DNA from: a virus
Virus record (IMG/VR): IMGVR_UViG_3300009285_000378
Coordinates: 1 to 31,445 of that record
Direction: 5' to 3' (one strand)
Length of the DNA stretch: 31,445 nt
Numbering within the stretch: position 1 is the stretch's first letter; each line of letters begins with the position of its first letter. Of this stretch, positions 16,910 to 24,164 are shown one piece after another. Below the pieces are notes generated by a model, which did no database searches, was not told the DNA's origin, and saw only the letters and a program-made list of their open reading frames with translations. A program made the position numbers and the translations under genes.

Positions 16910-17341
16910 TTATGCTCCAATTACTCCGCAACCTGCAACTCCCGTGTTTAATACAACTCTTGCTTTTGTTGTGGAAATAAATCCAACAACTTGAACAATG
17001 TCGTATGTTGAGGCTGCTCGGTTGACAGTCACTGCGTCTGTTAAATCGCAGTATAATCCTACGTCTGCTACTACTAGTGTAGCTGTTACTGTCGCTTCCC
17101 ATTCTACATAGTTTTCTACTGGGACTTCCACTTCCACTAATCTAGCAACTGCATAATCTGCATCTGCTGCTGTAATGGCGTGTCTAATTACCCCAACTAT
17201 TGTAGAAGGTGCTGAAGTTGATGTAGCTGCAATTAAATAACCAGAACTAAAAGCAACCAATGAGTCTTTCGACAACACTGTTGAAGTAGTAACTGGGAGC
17301 CACATAAACTTTGTACGCCCTCTTTTTTTAATAAATGACAT
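16910..17341 (-). CDS. Head decoration/stabilisation protein candidate
   Basis: 143 aa, small, beta-rich, Ala/Thr/Val-dominated. It starts MSFIKKRGRTKFMWLPVTTS and continues VLSKDSLVAFSSGYLIAATS ... IVGVIRHAITAADADYAVARLVEVEVP. This pattern (opening strand, 'GxLxxA', 'IxGVxxxxI') resembles DUF2190/gpD-like decoration proteins encoded just before major capsid genes. Its position, 75 bp ahead of the capsid start, supports this. Start is SD-less, with the same 15-base A/T palindrome seen before the 129-aa gene ending 9 nt from AUG. Confidence 0.6.
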   Translation of the reverse strand: MSFIKKRGRTKFMWLPVTTSTVLSKDSLVAFSSGYLIAATSTSAPSTIVGVIRHAITAADADYAVARLVEVEVPVENYVEWEATVTATLVVADVGLYCDLTDAVTVNRAASTYDIVQVVGFISTTKARVVLNTGVAGCGVIGA

Positions 17342-17350
17342 TGTAGTATT

Positions 17351-17446
17351 TTATTAAATTAATAATAATTCCTCTCTACAATGTTTTACGTGTTTCCCAC
17401 GAGTGTAGTAATTTTTTATAACAAGGAGTTCTTTTCTCCCGATTTG
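17351..17446 (-). promoter_or_regulatory. Remaining leader of the decoration gene
   Basis: Following the tRNA-like minihelix, the leftward RNA holds a weak GGAG/CTCC hairpin. Next is CTACA...TGTAG enclosing CGTG-GGAAA-CACG, and finally TTATTA-ATT-TAATAA (17351-17365), 9 nt before the AUG. No clear promoter or terminator was found here. Confidence 0.3.
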
Positions 17447-17488
17447 GTGACGCCTAGGAATCGAACCTAGGTTAAATCCACACGCCAC
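17447..17488 (-). ncRNA. tRNA-like acceptor/T-arm minihelix
   Basis: Read on the minus strand, GTGGCGT (17488-17482) pairs over 7 bp (two G-U) with GCGTCAC (17453-17447). Inside lies a perfect T-arm: CTAGG, loop TTCGATT, CCTAG (17470-17454). The loop has the canonical T-loop form TTCRANN. Only 11 nt (GTGGATTTAAC) separate the acceptor-like strand from the T-arm, so D- and anticodon arms are absent. It starts 6 bases after the stop of the 136-aa gene. It cannot be a translating tRNA. It may be a tRNA mimic, a decayed tRNA, or the 3' tRNA piece of an attachment site. Confidence 0.45.
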
Positions 17489-17494
17489 TTTTGA

Positions 17495-17905
17495 TTACTT
17501 TGTTTTCTTCACTTTCGGTTCTTCTGGCTTTGGTTGCTCATCGGCATCTTTCACAATTTGAAATATGGAAGAAAGTTGCCCCGCAGAAATATTCGTCGGT
17601 ACATCTTTATAATCCACCATATATAAATCTATGTCAATAGCCTCGTCATTTAGTTTCTGTAATTCTTCCTGAAACAATTTTAAATCTTCAAAAACATAAG
17701 TATTATCTTTTGTTTCTGGCTTGCCGTCTTTGTCTTTTTTTGCACAAGTTTCTGCCAAGGCAATTCTATCTTTTTCGTATCTTTCAAATTCTGGTTTTAA
17801 GATATTGATGTTTCTTGCAACTGCATAAGCAAATTTTAAACCTTGCAAATCTTTTACTTCACCAAAATTACGAATCAAATTTATTACTTCAAATCTTTTT
17901 AGCAT
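17495..17905 (-). CDS. Small head-region protein (DUF1617-like)
   Basis: 136 aa from ATG 17903-17905 (MLKRFEVINLIRNFGEVKDL). A TTG 18 bases upstream is less likely because it would overlap less well with the 4-bp gap to the upstream stop. The start 'hxxxEVIxxIR..LKFAYAVARNI..LKPE' recalls short phage proteins of the DUF1617 type, found among head-tail genes; this is a recollection, not a search. Helical, acidic middle, Lys/Pro-rich tail (KPEEPKVKKTK). Function unknown. Confidence 0.5.
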   Translation of the reverse strand: MLKRFEVINLIRNFGEVKDLQGLKFAYAVARNINILKPEFERYEKDRIALAETCAKKDKDGKPETKDNTYVFEDLKLFQEELQKLNDEAIDIDLYMVDYKDVPTNISAGQLSSIFQIVKDADEQPKPEEPKVKKTK

Positions 17906-17909
17906 AGTT

Positions 17910-18311
17910 TTATTTTTTGTCAATTAGTATTTTCTCCACATCATCTAATGTTTTTTCATCAGATGTTTTTCCCCAAAGTTTATCGTTAGCCATTTTCAAA
18001 GTAAGGTTTATTGACTCATTCAATTTAAGAAATAAATAATCAATGTCATTTATTTTGATTCTTCGTTCCAATAATATCGCCAACATTTCTGCAACCATTA
18101 CTTTCATTAATTCTTCCCTTAATGACGTTGCATCTTTGGGTTCGTCAGATACTTGGATTACAGCAACTTCTTGCGTGATTATTTTTTCTTTACCTCCTTC
18201 AAAAATTAGCTTGATAACTTCCTTACCTTTAGTGGTTTTTTCTTCAAGTAAAACTGCATCCGTTATTTTGTCTTGCTCGAGGTACTTATTTACAAATTGT
18301 TTGATGTCCAT
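17910..18311 (-). CDS. Hypothetical helical protein in head module
   Basis: 133 aa from ATG 18309-18311 (MDIKQFVNKYLEQDKITDAVL). A longer frame reaches 18425 but would overlap the upstream gene by over 100 bp. The N-terminal half has a small beta segment (GKEVIKLIFEGGKEKIITQEVAVIQVSDEP); the C-terminal half is long helices (VMVAEMLAILLERRIKINDI). No motif recognised. It pairs with the next gene at a 4-bp gap, so the two may function together as a small head or tail-assembly pair. Confidence 0.5.
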   Translation of the reverse strand: MDIKQFVNKYLEQDKITDAVLLEEKTTKGKEVIKLIFEGGKEKIITQEVAVIQVSDEPKDATSLREELMKVMVAEMLAILLERRIKINDIDYLFLKLNESINLTLKMANDKLWGKTSDEKTLDDVEKILIDKK

Positions 18312-18318
18312 AGTTGGT

Positions 18319-18612
18319 TTAGTTTTCATCTTTTTCATCTTGAAAATTATTTGTTGGAACCCATTTTGTAGTTCCATCAGACATCCTGCAAAGTTTTTCT
18401 TTTTCGTTTTGTTCCAAGATTGCAATCACTTCTGCACCCTCAAACATAACAACTTTTTTATCTGAAAGAAATCCTGCACCAGCTGTGGTCTCGGCAACTT
18501 TATCAATTTTTACTGGCGGGTCTTTCACTATTGGTGTTTCTTCTACTACTATTAGTCCTGTTTTTTTTGCTACTGATTTTACGTTCTTTGCTCCTTTTGG
18601 TCTTGGGCTCAT
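18319..18612 (-). CDS. Hypothetical protein, 97 aa
   Basis: Basic N-terminus (MSPRPKGAKNVKSVAKK) followed by a small SH3-like or beta part (KKVVMFEGAEVIAILEQNEKEKLCRMSDGTTKWVPTNNF) and an acidic end. The 'W-V-P' strand near the C-terminus would fit an SH3-like barrel. Its ATG lies just after a run of eight A residues inside the preceding frame, so it may be reached by slippage from that frame (see 18503-18748). Confidence 0.45.
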   Translation of the reverse strand: MSPRPKGAKNVKSVAKKTGLIVVEETPIVKDPPVKIDKVAETTAGAGFLSDKKVVMFEGAEVIAILEQNEKEKLCRMSDGTTKWVPTNNFQDEKDEN

Positions 18613-18748
18613 TTTTTTTATTTTTAATTAATAATATTTCTTTTATAAAATCTTGAAACTCTTTTGTAACCTGCCTTAACCCCTTATATTCGCACTCTGT
18701 TATAAGGCGTTGTTTTCTGCCTATAACTATTTTAATTTTATTAAACAT
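18503..18748 (-). CDS. Hypothetical 81-aa frame overlapping the next gene by 110 bp
   Basis: It starts 1 bp after the 182-aa gene's stop (MFNKIKIVIGRKQRLITECE ... FQDFIKEILLIKNKK). The first ~45 residues look like normal protein. After an A8 tract (18612-18619 region) the frame becomes a Lys/Arg/Ser/Asn-rich out-of-frame copy of the next gene (KTKRSKERKISSKKNRTNSS), which looks like shadow sequence. A +1 slip at the A-run would join the good N-terminal part to the 97-aa gene. Either a real overlapping gene, a slippage fusion, or a one-base assembly error. Confidence 0.4.
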   Translation of the reverse strand: MFNKIKIVIGRKQRLITECEYKGLRQVTKEFQDFIKEILLIKNKKNEPKTKRSKERKISSKKNRTNSSRRNTNSERPASKN

Positions 18749-18749
18749 A

Positions 18750-19298
18750 TCAGTTAATAAATTTCACCCCTACTGCAACTTTTTCTCCGTTGTCGGTTCT
18801 AATAACATTCAACAACATTTCCCCAGTTACTTCATCCTCTGTTCTGGAAACGATATTTGCCTCAACTTGCTGATAACCTTTTACATAATCAGAATAAGCC
18901 ATATCGGATTCTGAACCATCTGCAAATGTTAATTTAACATTTTGCTTTTCTCTCCAGATATAATTACCTCCAATGTTTTCTTTATAAACTTCATTCATTG
19001 TCATTTTCCATCCAATCACAACTTTGCCGCCTATAAGATTTAATCTAACATTCTTTGGAAGTTTGGCTTGGTTTCTGGAGTAATATGTTGAAAGTGATTT
19101 CTTATCTGCAACCTCCAACAACATACTATTTTGCTTGGCTAACTCATCAACCTTATCCATCAATGCTTTTAGCAAAGCAGATTCTGATTTTGGTTCTACT
19201 GGTGTTGATTGCTGTGGTTGTTCAGTGGTTGTTAATGATGGTTGGGATACGTTTGGTGTCTCTACTTTTTCTTCTTCGATTTTTGTTTCTGTTTCCAT
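18750..19298 (-). CDS. Hypothetical protein, coiled coil plus beta domain
   Basis: 182 aa. Disordered Glu/Thr/Pro/Gln-rich N-terminus (1-40), short coiled coil (41-65, ALLKALMDKVDELAKQNSML), then a beta-rich domain (80-182: KNVRLNLIGGKVVIGWKMT ... EVTGEMLLNVIRTDNGEKVAVGVKF). No family named. Position between scaffold and capsid suggests a head-assembly or minor virion role. Confidence 0.5.
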   Translation of the reverse strand: METETKIEEEKVETPNVSQPSLTTTEQPQQSTPVEPKSESALLKALMDKVDELAKQNSMLLEVADKKSLSTYYSRNQAKLPKNVRLNLIGGKVVIGWKMTMNEVYKENIGGNYIWREKQNVKLTFADGSESDMAYSDYVKGYQQVEANIVSRTEDEVTGEMLLNVIRTDNGEKVAVGVKFIN

Positions 19299-19317
19299 TT
19301 TATTTTAGTTTAATTAA

Positions 19318-19980
19318 TTATAAAATTTTGTGCTTACGAAGTGTGGCTTCAGAAATTCCGAACTCCTTTGCCGCTGCTTTTCCAGTATCAGACAACTTGC
19401 TTCCATCATCTTGCTTAAACTCTGTCCCACCAGACGAAGACATTACATCGGTTGAAAACAAGTTTGGTTTGCCCCCACCCGTTGAAAGCAATACGGCATC
19501 ATTTACCAACTGATTTAATTCCTTTTCATCTTTTGGATTAGCATTAAGTCTATTATAATTAAACTCAATTTTCTTGGCTAATTCCACATTGCTTCCAGCA
19601 ACACGATTAATTAAACTAATTACTTTTTGCTTATTATTCTCGGCTGATAATTGACTAAACTTTTGGTTCATAGTTTCTTCTAACTTTACAATATTGCCTT
19701 TTAGTCCATCAATTACTGCGTCCTTCTCTTCTGCCTTTTTTCTAAGATTACCAAAGTTCAAACTCTTATCATCTAACTTAGCCATTTTCTCTTCTAACTC
19801 AGTTTTGGCTCTTTCTGCCTCTTCGAGTTTTATATTAGCTTCGTCTATCTCTGCTTGCCTTGTGGCGTTGGCTTCTTCCACAAGCCTTGTGGCTTCTTGC
19901 TCTACCTTTAATTGGACTTCCTCCTCTGTTAGAAGACCCTCAATCGCATTTCCTTTTTCATCAAAATAAGTTTCACTCAT
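19318..19980 (-). CDS. Head scaffolding protein
   Basis: 220 aa, very Glu/Lys/Ala-rich with a long coiled coil at about 20-120 (EEVQLKVEQEATRLVEEANA, RAKTELEEKMAKLDDKSLN). It has a disordered Gly/Ser stretch and a small basic C-terminal helix (GISEATLRKHKIL), the usual capsid-binding end of scaffolds. Position between portal and capsid genes matches canonical head modules. Start ATG 19978-19980 follows A-rich AAAAAACA; the leader carries a pseudoknot candidate. Confidence 0.72.
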   Translation of the reverse strand: MSETYFDEKGNAIEGLLTEEEVQLKVEQEATRLVEEANATRQAEIDEANIKLEEAERAKTELEEKMAKLDDKSLNFGNLRKKAEEKDAVIDGLKGNIVKLEETMNQKFSQLSAENNKQKVISLINRVAGSNVELAKKIEFNYNRLNANPKDEKELNQLVNDAVLLSTGGGKPNLFSTDVMSSSGGTEFKQDDGSKLSDTGKAAAKEFGISEATLRKHKIL

Positions 19981-20005
19981 TGTTTTTTTTATTTTAATAT
20001 TATTT

Positions 20006-20059
20006 GACTATTTTTAACTGAGAAATGATGACCCGCATTTCTTGAAACGGGATATAGTC
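20006..20059 (-). promoter_or_regulatory. H-type pseudoknot in the scaffold leader
   Basis: Leftward RNA, 5' to 3': outer strand GACTAT (20059-20054), CCCG, TTTCA, AGAAATG, CGGG, TCAT, CATTTCT, then ATAGTC (20011-20006). CCCG/CGGG forms stem 1. AGAAATG lies in its loop and pairs 7/7 with CATTTCT beyond it, forming stem 2; the outer 6 bp close the element. Loop lengths (5, 0, 4 nt) are sterically possible. It lies between the 118-aa gene's stop and the scaffold start. It could be a riboregulator; it matches no riboswitch class I recognise. Confidence 0.45.
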
Positions 20060-20075
20060 GACCATTAATTTATTT

Positions 20076-20432
20076 TTATAATAATCCATCCTGTTTTTCT
20101 TCCCTATCGAAACGTGACAGGGACAAAGATTTTTGCTGAATAAAAAAGTTTTTCAGCTTATTAATCATATCAATGTGACCCCTACAAAACATCAACATCT
20201 CTACGTTTTGTGCAATTTCGCCTGCATATTTCAATTCCTCTAAAAGAAAAATATCTAAATCTTTAGAAAAATACTTTTCATAAAAAATATCGTAATCTGA
20301 TGCTTTAACCATTGCCTCATCATCAGACATTGTTTCTTTCCCTATCGCTAATAATCTTTCCAAAGAAACTGTTTCTAAAAACACTTTATTAGCATCAGCA
20401 GCCCCCTTCAATATATCTTCTTTTTTTTGCAT
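20076..20432 (-). CDS. Hypothetical helical protein
   Basis: 118 aa, mostly helical, mildly acidic: MQKKEDILKGAADANKVFLE ... LLAIGKETMSDDEAMVKASD ... YAGEIAQNVEMLMFCRGHID. No Cys/His cluster or nuclease motif. Located between portal-side genes and scaffold, where small head-assembly proteins are common. Start follows TTTAATATTT, no SD. Confidence 0.5.
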   Translation of the reverse strand: MQKKEDILKGAADANKVFLETVSLERLLAIGKETMSDDEAMVKASDYDIFYEKYFSKDLDIFLLEELKYAGEIAQNVEMLMFCRGHIDMINKLKNFFIQQKSLSLSRFDREEKQDGLL

Positions 20433-20437
20433 AAATA

Positions 20438-21088
20438 TTAAATTATTTTTCTACCAATAAATTCTTCTATTTGCTCTAATGTATTATTTTTAATTCCGTA
20501 TCTTTTGTGAAACTCCCTATGAGACTCTTTCGATAAAGTAATTCCGTTATTTATTGCAAATCTTAATTCGGGATACGAAGAAAAGTTTTGGATATGATGT
20601 GCTACCAAATTGCCACTTCTGATTCCTGTTTTTTGGTCTGTATAATTGTCTCTTGCGTATACTGCACCACCCCACAACTTATATTCTATACTGTGTCTAA
20701 TTATTTGATTGTTAGGGGTCTTTCCATCCTTCCAATTATAATGTTTTTCTTGTGAGTTAAAACCTTTTTTACCTTTGTTAAAAGGAGTATGTCCTTTTTG
20801 AAAACCTTGCGTAGATTTGTGCGGACCCGCCCCGCTATGTCCCTTCATATTAGAAGTGTCCTTAAATTTATAGTGTTTATCTTTATTCCAAGGGATTTTA
20901 CCCTTTCCATTTGGTCTCTCTTTAAATGGAAACTTTTTATCTTTATTCCACGGAGTGCGACCCTTCATATTAGAGGTATCTTTAATTTTATATCCCTTTT
21001 TATCTTTGTTCCACGGGACACTACCCTTCATTAGAAGTATTTTTGGCTTAAATGGCAACCCAGTTAATTTATAATATCCCCTTGGCAT
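20438..21088 (-). CDS. HNH homing endonuclease with tandem PWNKD repeats
   Basis: 216 aa. The N-terminal half carries basic repeats with PWNKD at 25, 46 and 66, period 20-21 residues, separated by KIKDTSNMKG-type linkers; KDTSN recurs at 36 and 76. They probably lie along the DNA like NUMOD3 repeats. Then come KGHTPFNKGKKGFNSQEKHY and a C-terminal HNH nuclease: YARDNYTDQ, GNLVAHHIQNFSSYPELRFA (His-His), NNGITLSKESHREFHKRYG. Inserted between zinc ribbon and the 118-aa gene, next to portal. The repeat array is longer than in the other HEGs here. Confidence 0.8.
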   Translation of the reverse strand: MPRGYYKLTGLPFKPKILLMKGSVPWNKDKKGYKIKDTSNMKGRTPWNKDKKFPFKERPNGKGKIPWNKDKHYKFKDTSNMKGHSGAGPHKSTQGFQKGHTPFNKGKKGFNSQEKHYNWKDGKTPNNQIIRHSIEYKLWGGAVYARDNYTDQKTGIRSGNLVAHHIQNFSSYPELRFAINNGITLSKESHREFHKRYGIKNNTLEQIEEFIGRKII

Positions 21089-21089
21089 A

Positions 21090-21251
21090 TTATTTTTTAA
21101 TACCCATAATTCTACACACTACTGTTCCACAAACAGGACACACGCCTTTCATCAATAGTCTTTTTTTACCTCCTCTACCATTTACTTCTATTTCTTTGCC
21201 ATCTTTTATTTCTACTTTTGCTTTACACCTCATACAAAAACCTTCTGCCAT
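21090..21251 (-). CDS. Small zinc ribbon protein (DUF5679-like)
   Basis: 53 aa from ATG 21249-21251. It reads MAEGFCMRCKAKVEIKDGKE ... GVCPVCGTVVCRIMG, with Cys-x2-Cys at 6/9 and 38/41. The layout (FCMxCKAKxEIKDxKE, then RxxxKGxCPVCGT) closely follows DUF5679, a short zinc ribbon I recall from several uncultured bacterial groups and their phages. One base separates it from the downstream HEG start. Function unknown; zinc binding and nucleic-acid contact are plausible. Confidence 0.65.
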   Translation of the reverse strand: MAEGFCMRCKAKVEIKDGKEIEVNGRGGKKRLLMKGVCPVCGTVVCRIMGIKK

Positions 21252-21272
21252 ATTTTTTTTATTTATTTAATA

Positions 21273-23261
21273 TTATTGCAAATTTGCTGAATTTAAATCG
21301 TTCATTGTTTTTGAAACGTCCACTGCAGGTGCTTTTATATTTGTCCCCCCTGGCGTTCCTGGGATTCCTGCCATACTTCCCGATTCTCCAGGATTAACTT
21401 GTTGCATCGGCTGTTGTGCCTGAAACAATTTACTTGGGTCATCGCCCCATACAGAAGCAAATTGTTCCTTCAAATACTCTTGGTTTAGTGGCAACTGCAA
21501 AGCCATCGCGTCAGCAATCTTCTGCCTAAACATCAACTTGTTCAATTCAGATGATTTCTTTTCTCTTGGATTAATCACAATCGTCCACAAGTATTTTGCT
21601 TGTTTTAATTCTTCTGGATTTATCACGATAATCCTTGTTGGTTTTCCAGTTTCCATTTTCATTCTTGCCTCTTCTGCCATTAAGTCATCCACTGAAACTT
21701 TCTCATCAGTTGGGACAATATATCTTATCCCCGCCCCCTCGTTTTGGATACTTCGTTCTCTGGAAATAATCCTGTATCTGTTTTTGATTTCGTTCCTTGC
21801 GTCATCTACAACAGTGTCGAGGGGATTAAACCAATTTTGTAGAATATTGAACAATCTTAATCCAGCAATTTTCTTTTCCATTAAGGAAACTGCCAGTATA
21901 CTCACGCCCAACATAATCCTTGCCTGTCTTTGCAATTCAATAACCTGTGTAGCAGTTTGTGTGCCTTGCTCTCGCATTCCTGAAAAAGTTTGTGATACTG
22001 TGTTCTGGTCAACAAAGTTCTTAATTTCCTGTATCATAGAAAATTCTCCGTTGGTCACACCTTGAACTGCTAATTCAGATACTGGTTTCAACGAACCTGC
22101 TGGCACGCCCATTGTAATCTTTCCTGGAGCCAAGACATCTTGTGGGATAAGCACACCACTGGTGTTCAGGTATGGTGGTTTAAATGAACTATAAGTTTTT
22201 AGCGAAGCCATCCTCAACATTTCATCTAACAAGGCAACCGTGTTTTTGTTTTTGAATATGAATGATTTTCCATAAGCAAAGTCTGCCCTGATTGGTTCTA
22301 GGTTTTGCTGTTCTATGTTAAACCTGCGTCCCCAAGGCAAAGGGTAACCGAGTGGGAGCATCGGTACGCCATTAATCAATATTTGAAACTCATTATGTCT
22401 TACATCCTGATATTTAATAATCTCGACTTCGCCCTCGGGATTATCTTGTAAACTCCAATTACCATCTAAGTATGTTTCATTGACAGAACCTAATATCTGT
22501 GTTTTTGTTCTACCAACATATTTCCACATCTCCCACTCGCCATAAATAGATTTACACTCTTCATAAGTTTTTGTTTGAACTGTATAAATATAGGGTTGAT
22601 TCTGCATTAAGTATTCTCGCATATTACCCAAGAATACATCCTTTCCAGAAATTAAGTTTCGCACTGGCTGACCCTCGGTTTCTTCTACCGAATGCTTCCA
22701 GTTTCGGGTGTTAAACTTTCCATCATATTCTTCGGTAATTGTTTTCTCCAGCAAAGTTTCCTTTTTCCAAACCTCTTCCACAAAGACTGTGCCCTGTTTA
22801 AATAATTCATAGATTCTCATTAATTGCTTTTCTTCGTCATTTTCGATTTCTCCCGTTTTTTCCATTATATCCTCGATGGCATTTCCAAGTGCCGAAATCT
22901 TTACATTATTTTGGTCGTAAGCAATTACATCTGGAGAAAGGTTCAAAGAAATTATTGATGAAACCAATGCAAAAAGTTTTGTCCTTAGCATCCCTGTTTG
23001 GAATTTTATATCTGTGCGATTGCGTTTTGGCTCCTGATATGTATTTGCAATCCGCTCGTTAATTTGCCACATTTGCAAAAAATTCATACCATCCCATTCC
23101 TCACGGGGTCTATCACGCTCATCTTTTGCGAACTTAATCTTAACAAGTAAATTTTTCAAATACGTCATTTGCTCTGGCGTATAATTAGGTTTATCCATAA
23201 TATCTACCTTCTTGTCTGTAGATAAAACGGACGGTGCTTTTATTTCTTCTTGTTTATTCAT
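21273..23261 (-). CDS. Portal protein
   Basis: 662 aa, the size of podovirus-type portals. Helical N-terminus (KNLLVKIKFAKDERDRPREE), wing region with alternating strands, the conserved crown/stem helix segment VSQTFSGMREQGTQTATQVI then ELQRQARIMLG. The 'TATQVIELQRQA' pattern is widespread in P22/epsilon15-like portals. The C-terminus is Gln/Pro/Gly-rich and disordered. The ring forms the DNA channel at one vertex and docks terminase. Start ATG overlaps the HEG's TGA as ATGA, meaning the upstream HEG runs right into it. Confidence 0.85.
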   Translation of the reverse strand: MNKQEEIKAPSVLSTDKKVDIMDKPNYTPEQMTYLKNLLVKIKFAKDERDRPREEWDGMNFLQMWQINERIANTYQEPKRNRTDIKFQTGMLRTKLFALVSSIISLNLSPDVIAYDQNNVKISALGNAIEDIMEKTGEIENDEEKQLMRIYELFKQGTVFVEEVWKKETLLEKTITEEYDGKFNTRNWKHSVEETEGQPVRNLISGKDVFLGNMREYLMQNQPYIYTVQTKTYEECKSIYGEWEMWKYVGRTKTQILGSVNETYLDGNWSLQDNPEGEVEIIKYQDVRHNEFQILINGVPMLPLGYPLPWGRRFNIEQQNLEPIRADFAYGKSFIFKNKNTVALLDEMLRMASLKTYSSFKPPYLNTSGVLIPQDVLAPGKITMGVPAGSLKPVSELAVQGVTNGEFSMIQEIKNFVDQNTVSQTFSGMREQGTQTATQVIELQRQARIMLGVSILAVSLMEKKIAGLRLFNILQNWFNPLDTVVDDARNEIKNRYRIISRERSIQNEGAGIRYIVPTDEKVSVDDLMAEEARMKMETGKPTRIIVINPEELKQAKYLWTIVINPREKKSSELNKLMFRQKIADAMALQLPLNQEYLKEQFASVWGDDPSKLFQAQQPMQQVNPGESGSMAGIPGTPGGTNIKAPAVDVSKTMNDLNSANLQ

Positions 23262-24058
23262 AATTTTATTTTGTTAATACACTCCTCAATATTTTTATTA
23301 ATTTCACATTCCCAGAAACGATATACCTTATACCCATTTTCTGTTAAGATTTTATTTTGGTTTGCGTCTCGCTCTTTGCTCTTAACCCATTCTGGATGGT
23401 GCGTGGGACATCCGTGATAATAGCAACCGTCTGCATATACAACTATTTTTTGTTCTGATAAGTGAAAATCAACTCTTGATATTTTGCATAATGGTACTTG
23501 TTTTTTAAAGTTTATCCCCCGATTGACAAGTTCTTGTTCTATTTTCAATTCAATACCAGTATCTTTAAATTTTCTGTTAGGATGTGCGATATTCCACTCT
23601 CTTGCTTTTTTTCTTACTTCTGGACTAATAATTCTTCCTAACATTTTTTCCCTCATCATTTGTTTCCATTCTTCTGTATGATTATAAGACCCCTTTATCA
23701 TCCCCTTAGAAAAATGATTACCAAGATTGTCGCCTTTTTTAAATCCATTTGTTGGCTGATGCCCTTTTTTAAATCCGAATTGTTTTACCTTATGAGCTTC
23801 TTTAACTTTTTTACCCATTTTCATTCTTGCCTCTTCTGTGTGATGTTTCCCTCGCATCGGACTATTTTCTAACATAAAAAATCTATGATTATCTTTCCAT
23901 TCTTGAGTATGTTTTTTACCATACATAGGATTATTGTCTCCACTATTTCTTTTTCTAGCAACTTCCCTTAATTCTGGATTTTTTATATATATAATAGAAT
24001 TTGCTTTTCCTATTTTTCTCTTATGTTCTTCGGTTTGTTTATATCCTTTTCTTGACAT
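23258..24058 (-). CDS. NUMOD3 + Vsr-like (EDxHD-type) homing endonuclease
   Basis: 266 aa. The N-terminus shows NUMOD3-like repeats (NPMYGKKHTQEWKD 43-56, SPMRGKHHTEEARMKM 66-81, HTEEWKQMM about 127-135). The C-terminal ~100 residues are a very-short-patch-repair-like PD-(D/E)XK nuclease: GIELKIEQEL (Glu170), CKISRVDFHL (Asp197), VVYADGCYYHGCP (His215), and NGYKVYRFWE. This is the EDxHD homing endonuclease architecture (I-Bth0305I type). Lies between terL and portal. Unlike its neighbours it has an SD-like GGGGAG 7 nt before ATG, suggesting foreign origin. Confidence 0.8.
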   Translation of the reverse strand: MSRKGYKQTEEHKRKIGKANSIIYIKNPELREVARKRNSGDNNPMYGKKHTQEWKDNHRFFMLENSPMRGKHHTEEARMKMGKKVKEAHKVKQFGFKKGHQPTNGFKKGDNLGNHFSKGMIKGSYNHTEEWKQMMREKMLGRIISPEVRKKAREWNIAHPNRKFKDTGIELKIEQELVNRGINFKKQVPLCKISRVDFHLSEQKIVVYADGCYYHGCPTHHPEWVKSKERDANQNKILTENGYKVYRFWECEINKNIEECINKIKL

Positions 24059-24070
24059 ATTATTTCTCCC

Positions 24071-24111
24071 CGTATTCCCTACCCAACCTTACGAGTAAGG
24101 TAGGAAATACG
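24071..24111 (-). promoter_or_regulatory. Long hairpin before the Vsr-like HEG
   Basis: CGTATTCCCTA (24071-24081) pairs with TAGGAAATACG (24101-24111), 10 of 11. Inside, CCTTA pairs TAAGG around CGAG. The element lies between the terL stop and the HEG start, 12 nt upstream of ATG and directly before the SD-like GGGGAG. It could end the terL message (no U-run) or repress HEG translation, as structured leaders do for some T4 HEGs. Confidence 0.4.
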
Positions 24112-24164
24112 AAGCGTAAGGTTAATTATATTCTTCGTATTCAACTATTTATTTTATTATACCA

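Noticed and set aside
17430-17530. Complete tRNA gene
   Set aside because: No D-arm, anticodon arm or correctly placed CCA; only acceptor and T-arm-like parts exist.
20006-20059. Hammerhead ribozyme (ATGATGA ... GAAAC ... GTC on plus strand)
   Set aside because: The essential first C of CTGANGA is A and no stem II can form between the core boxes; the pairing instead makes a pseudoknot.
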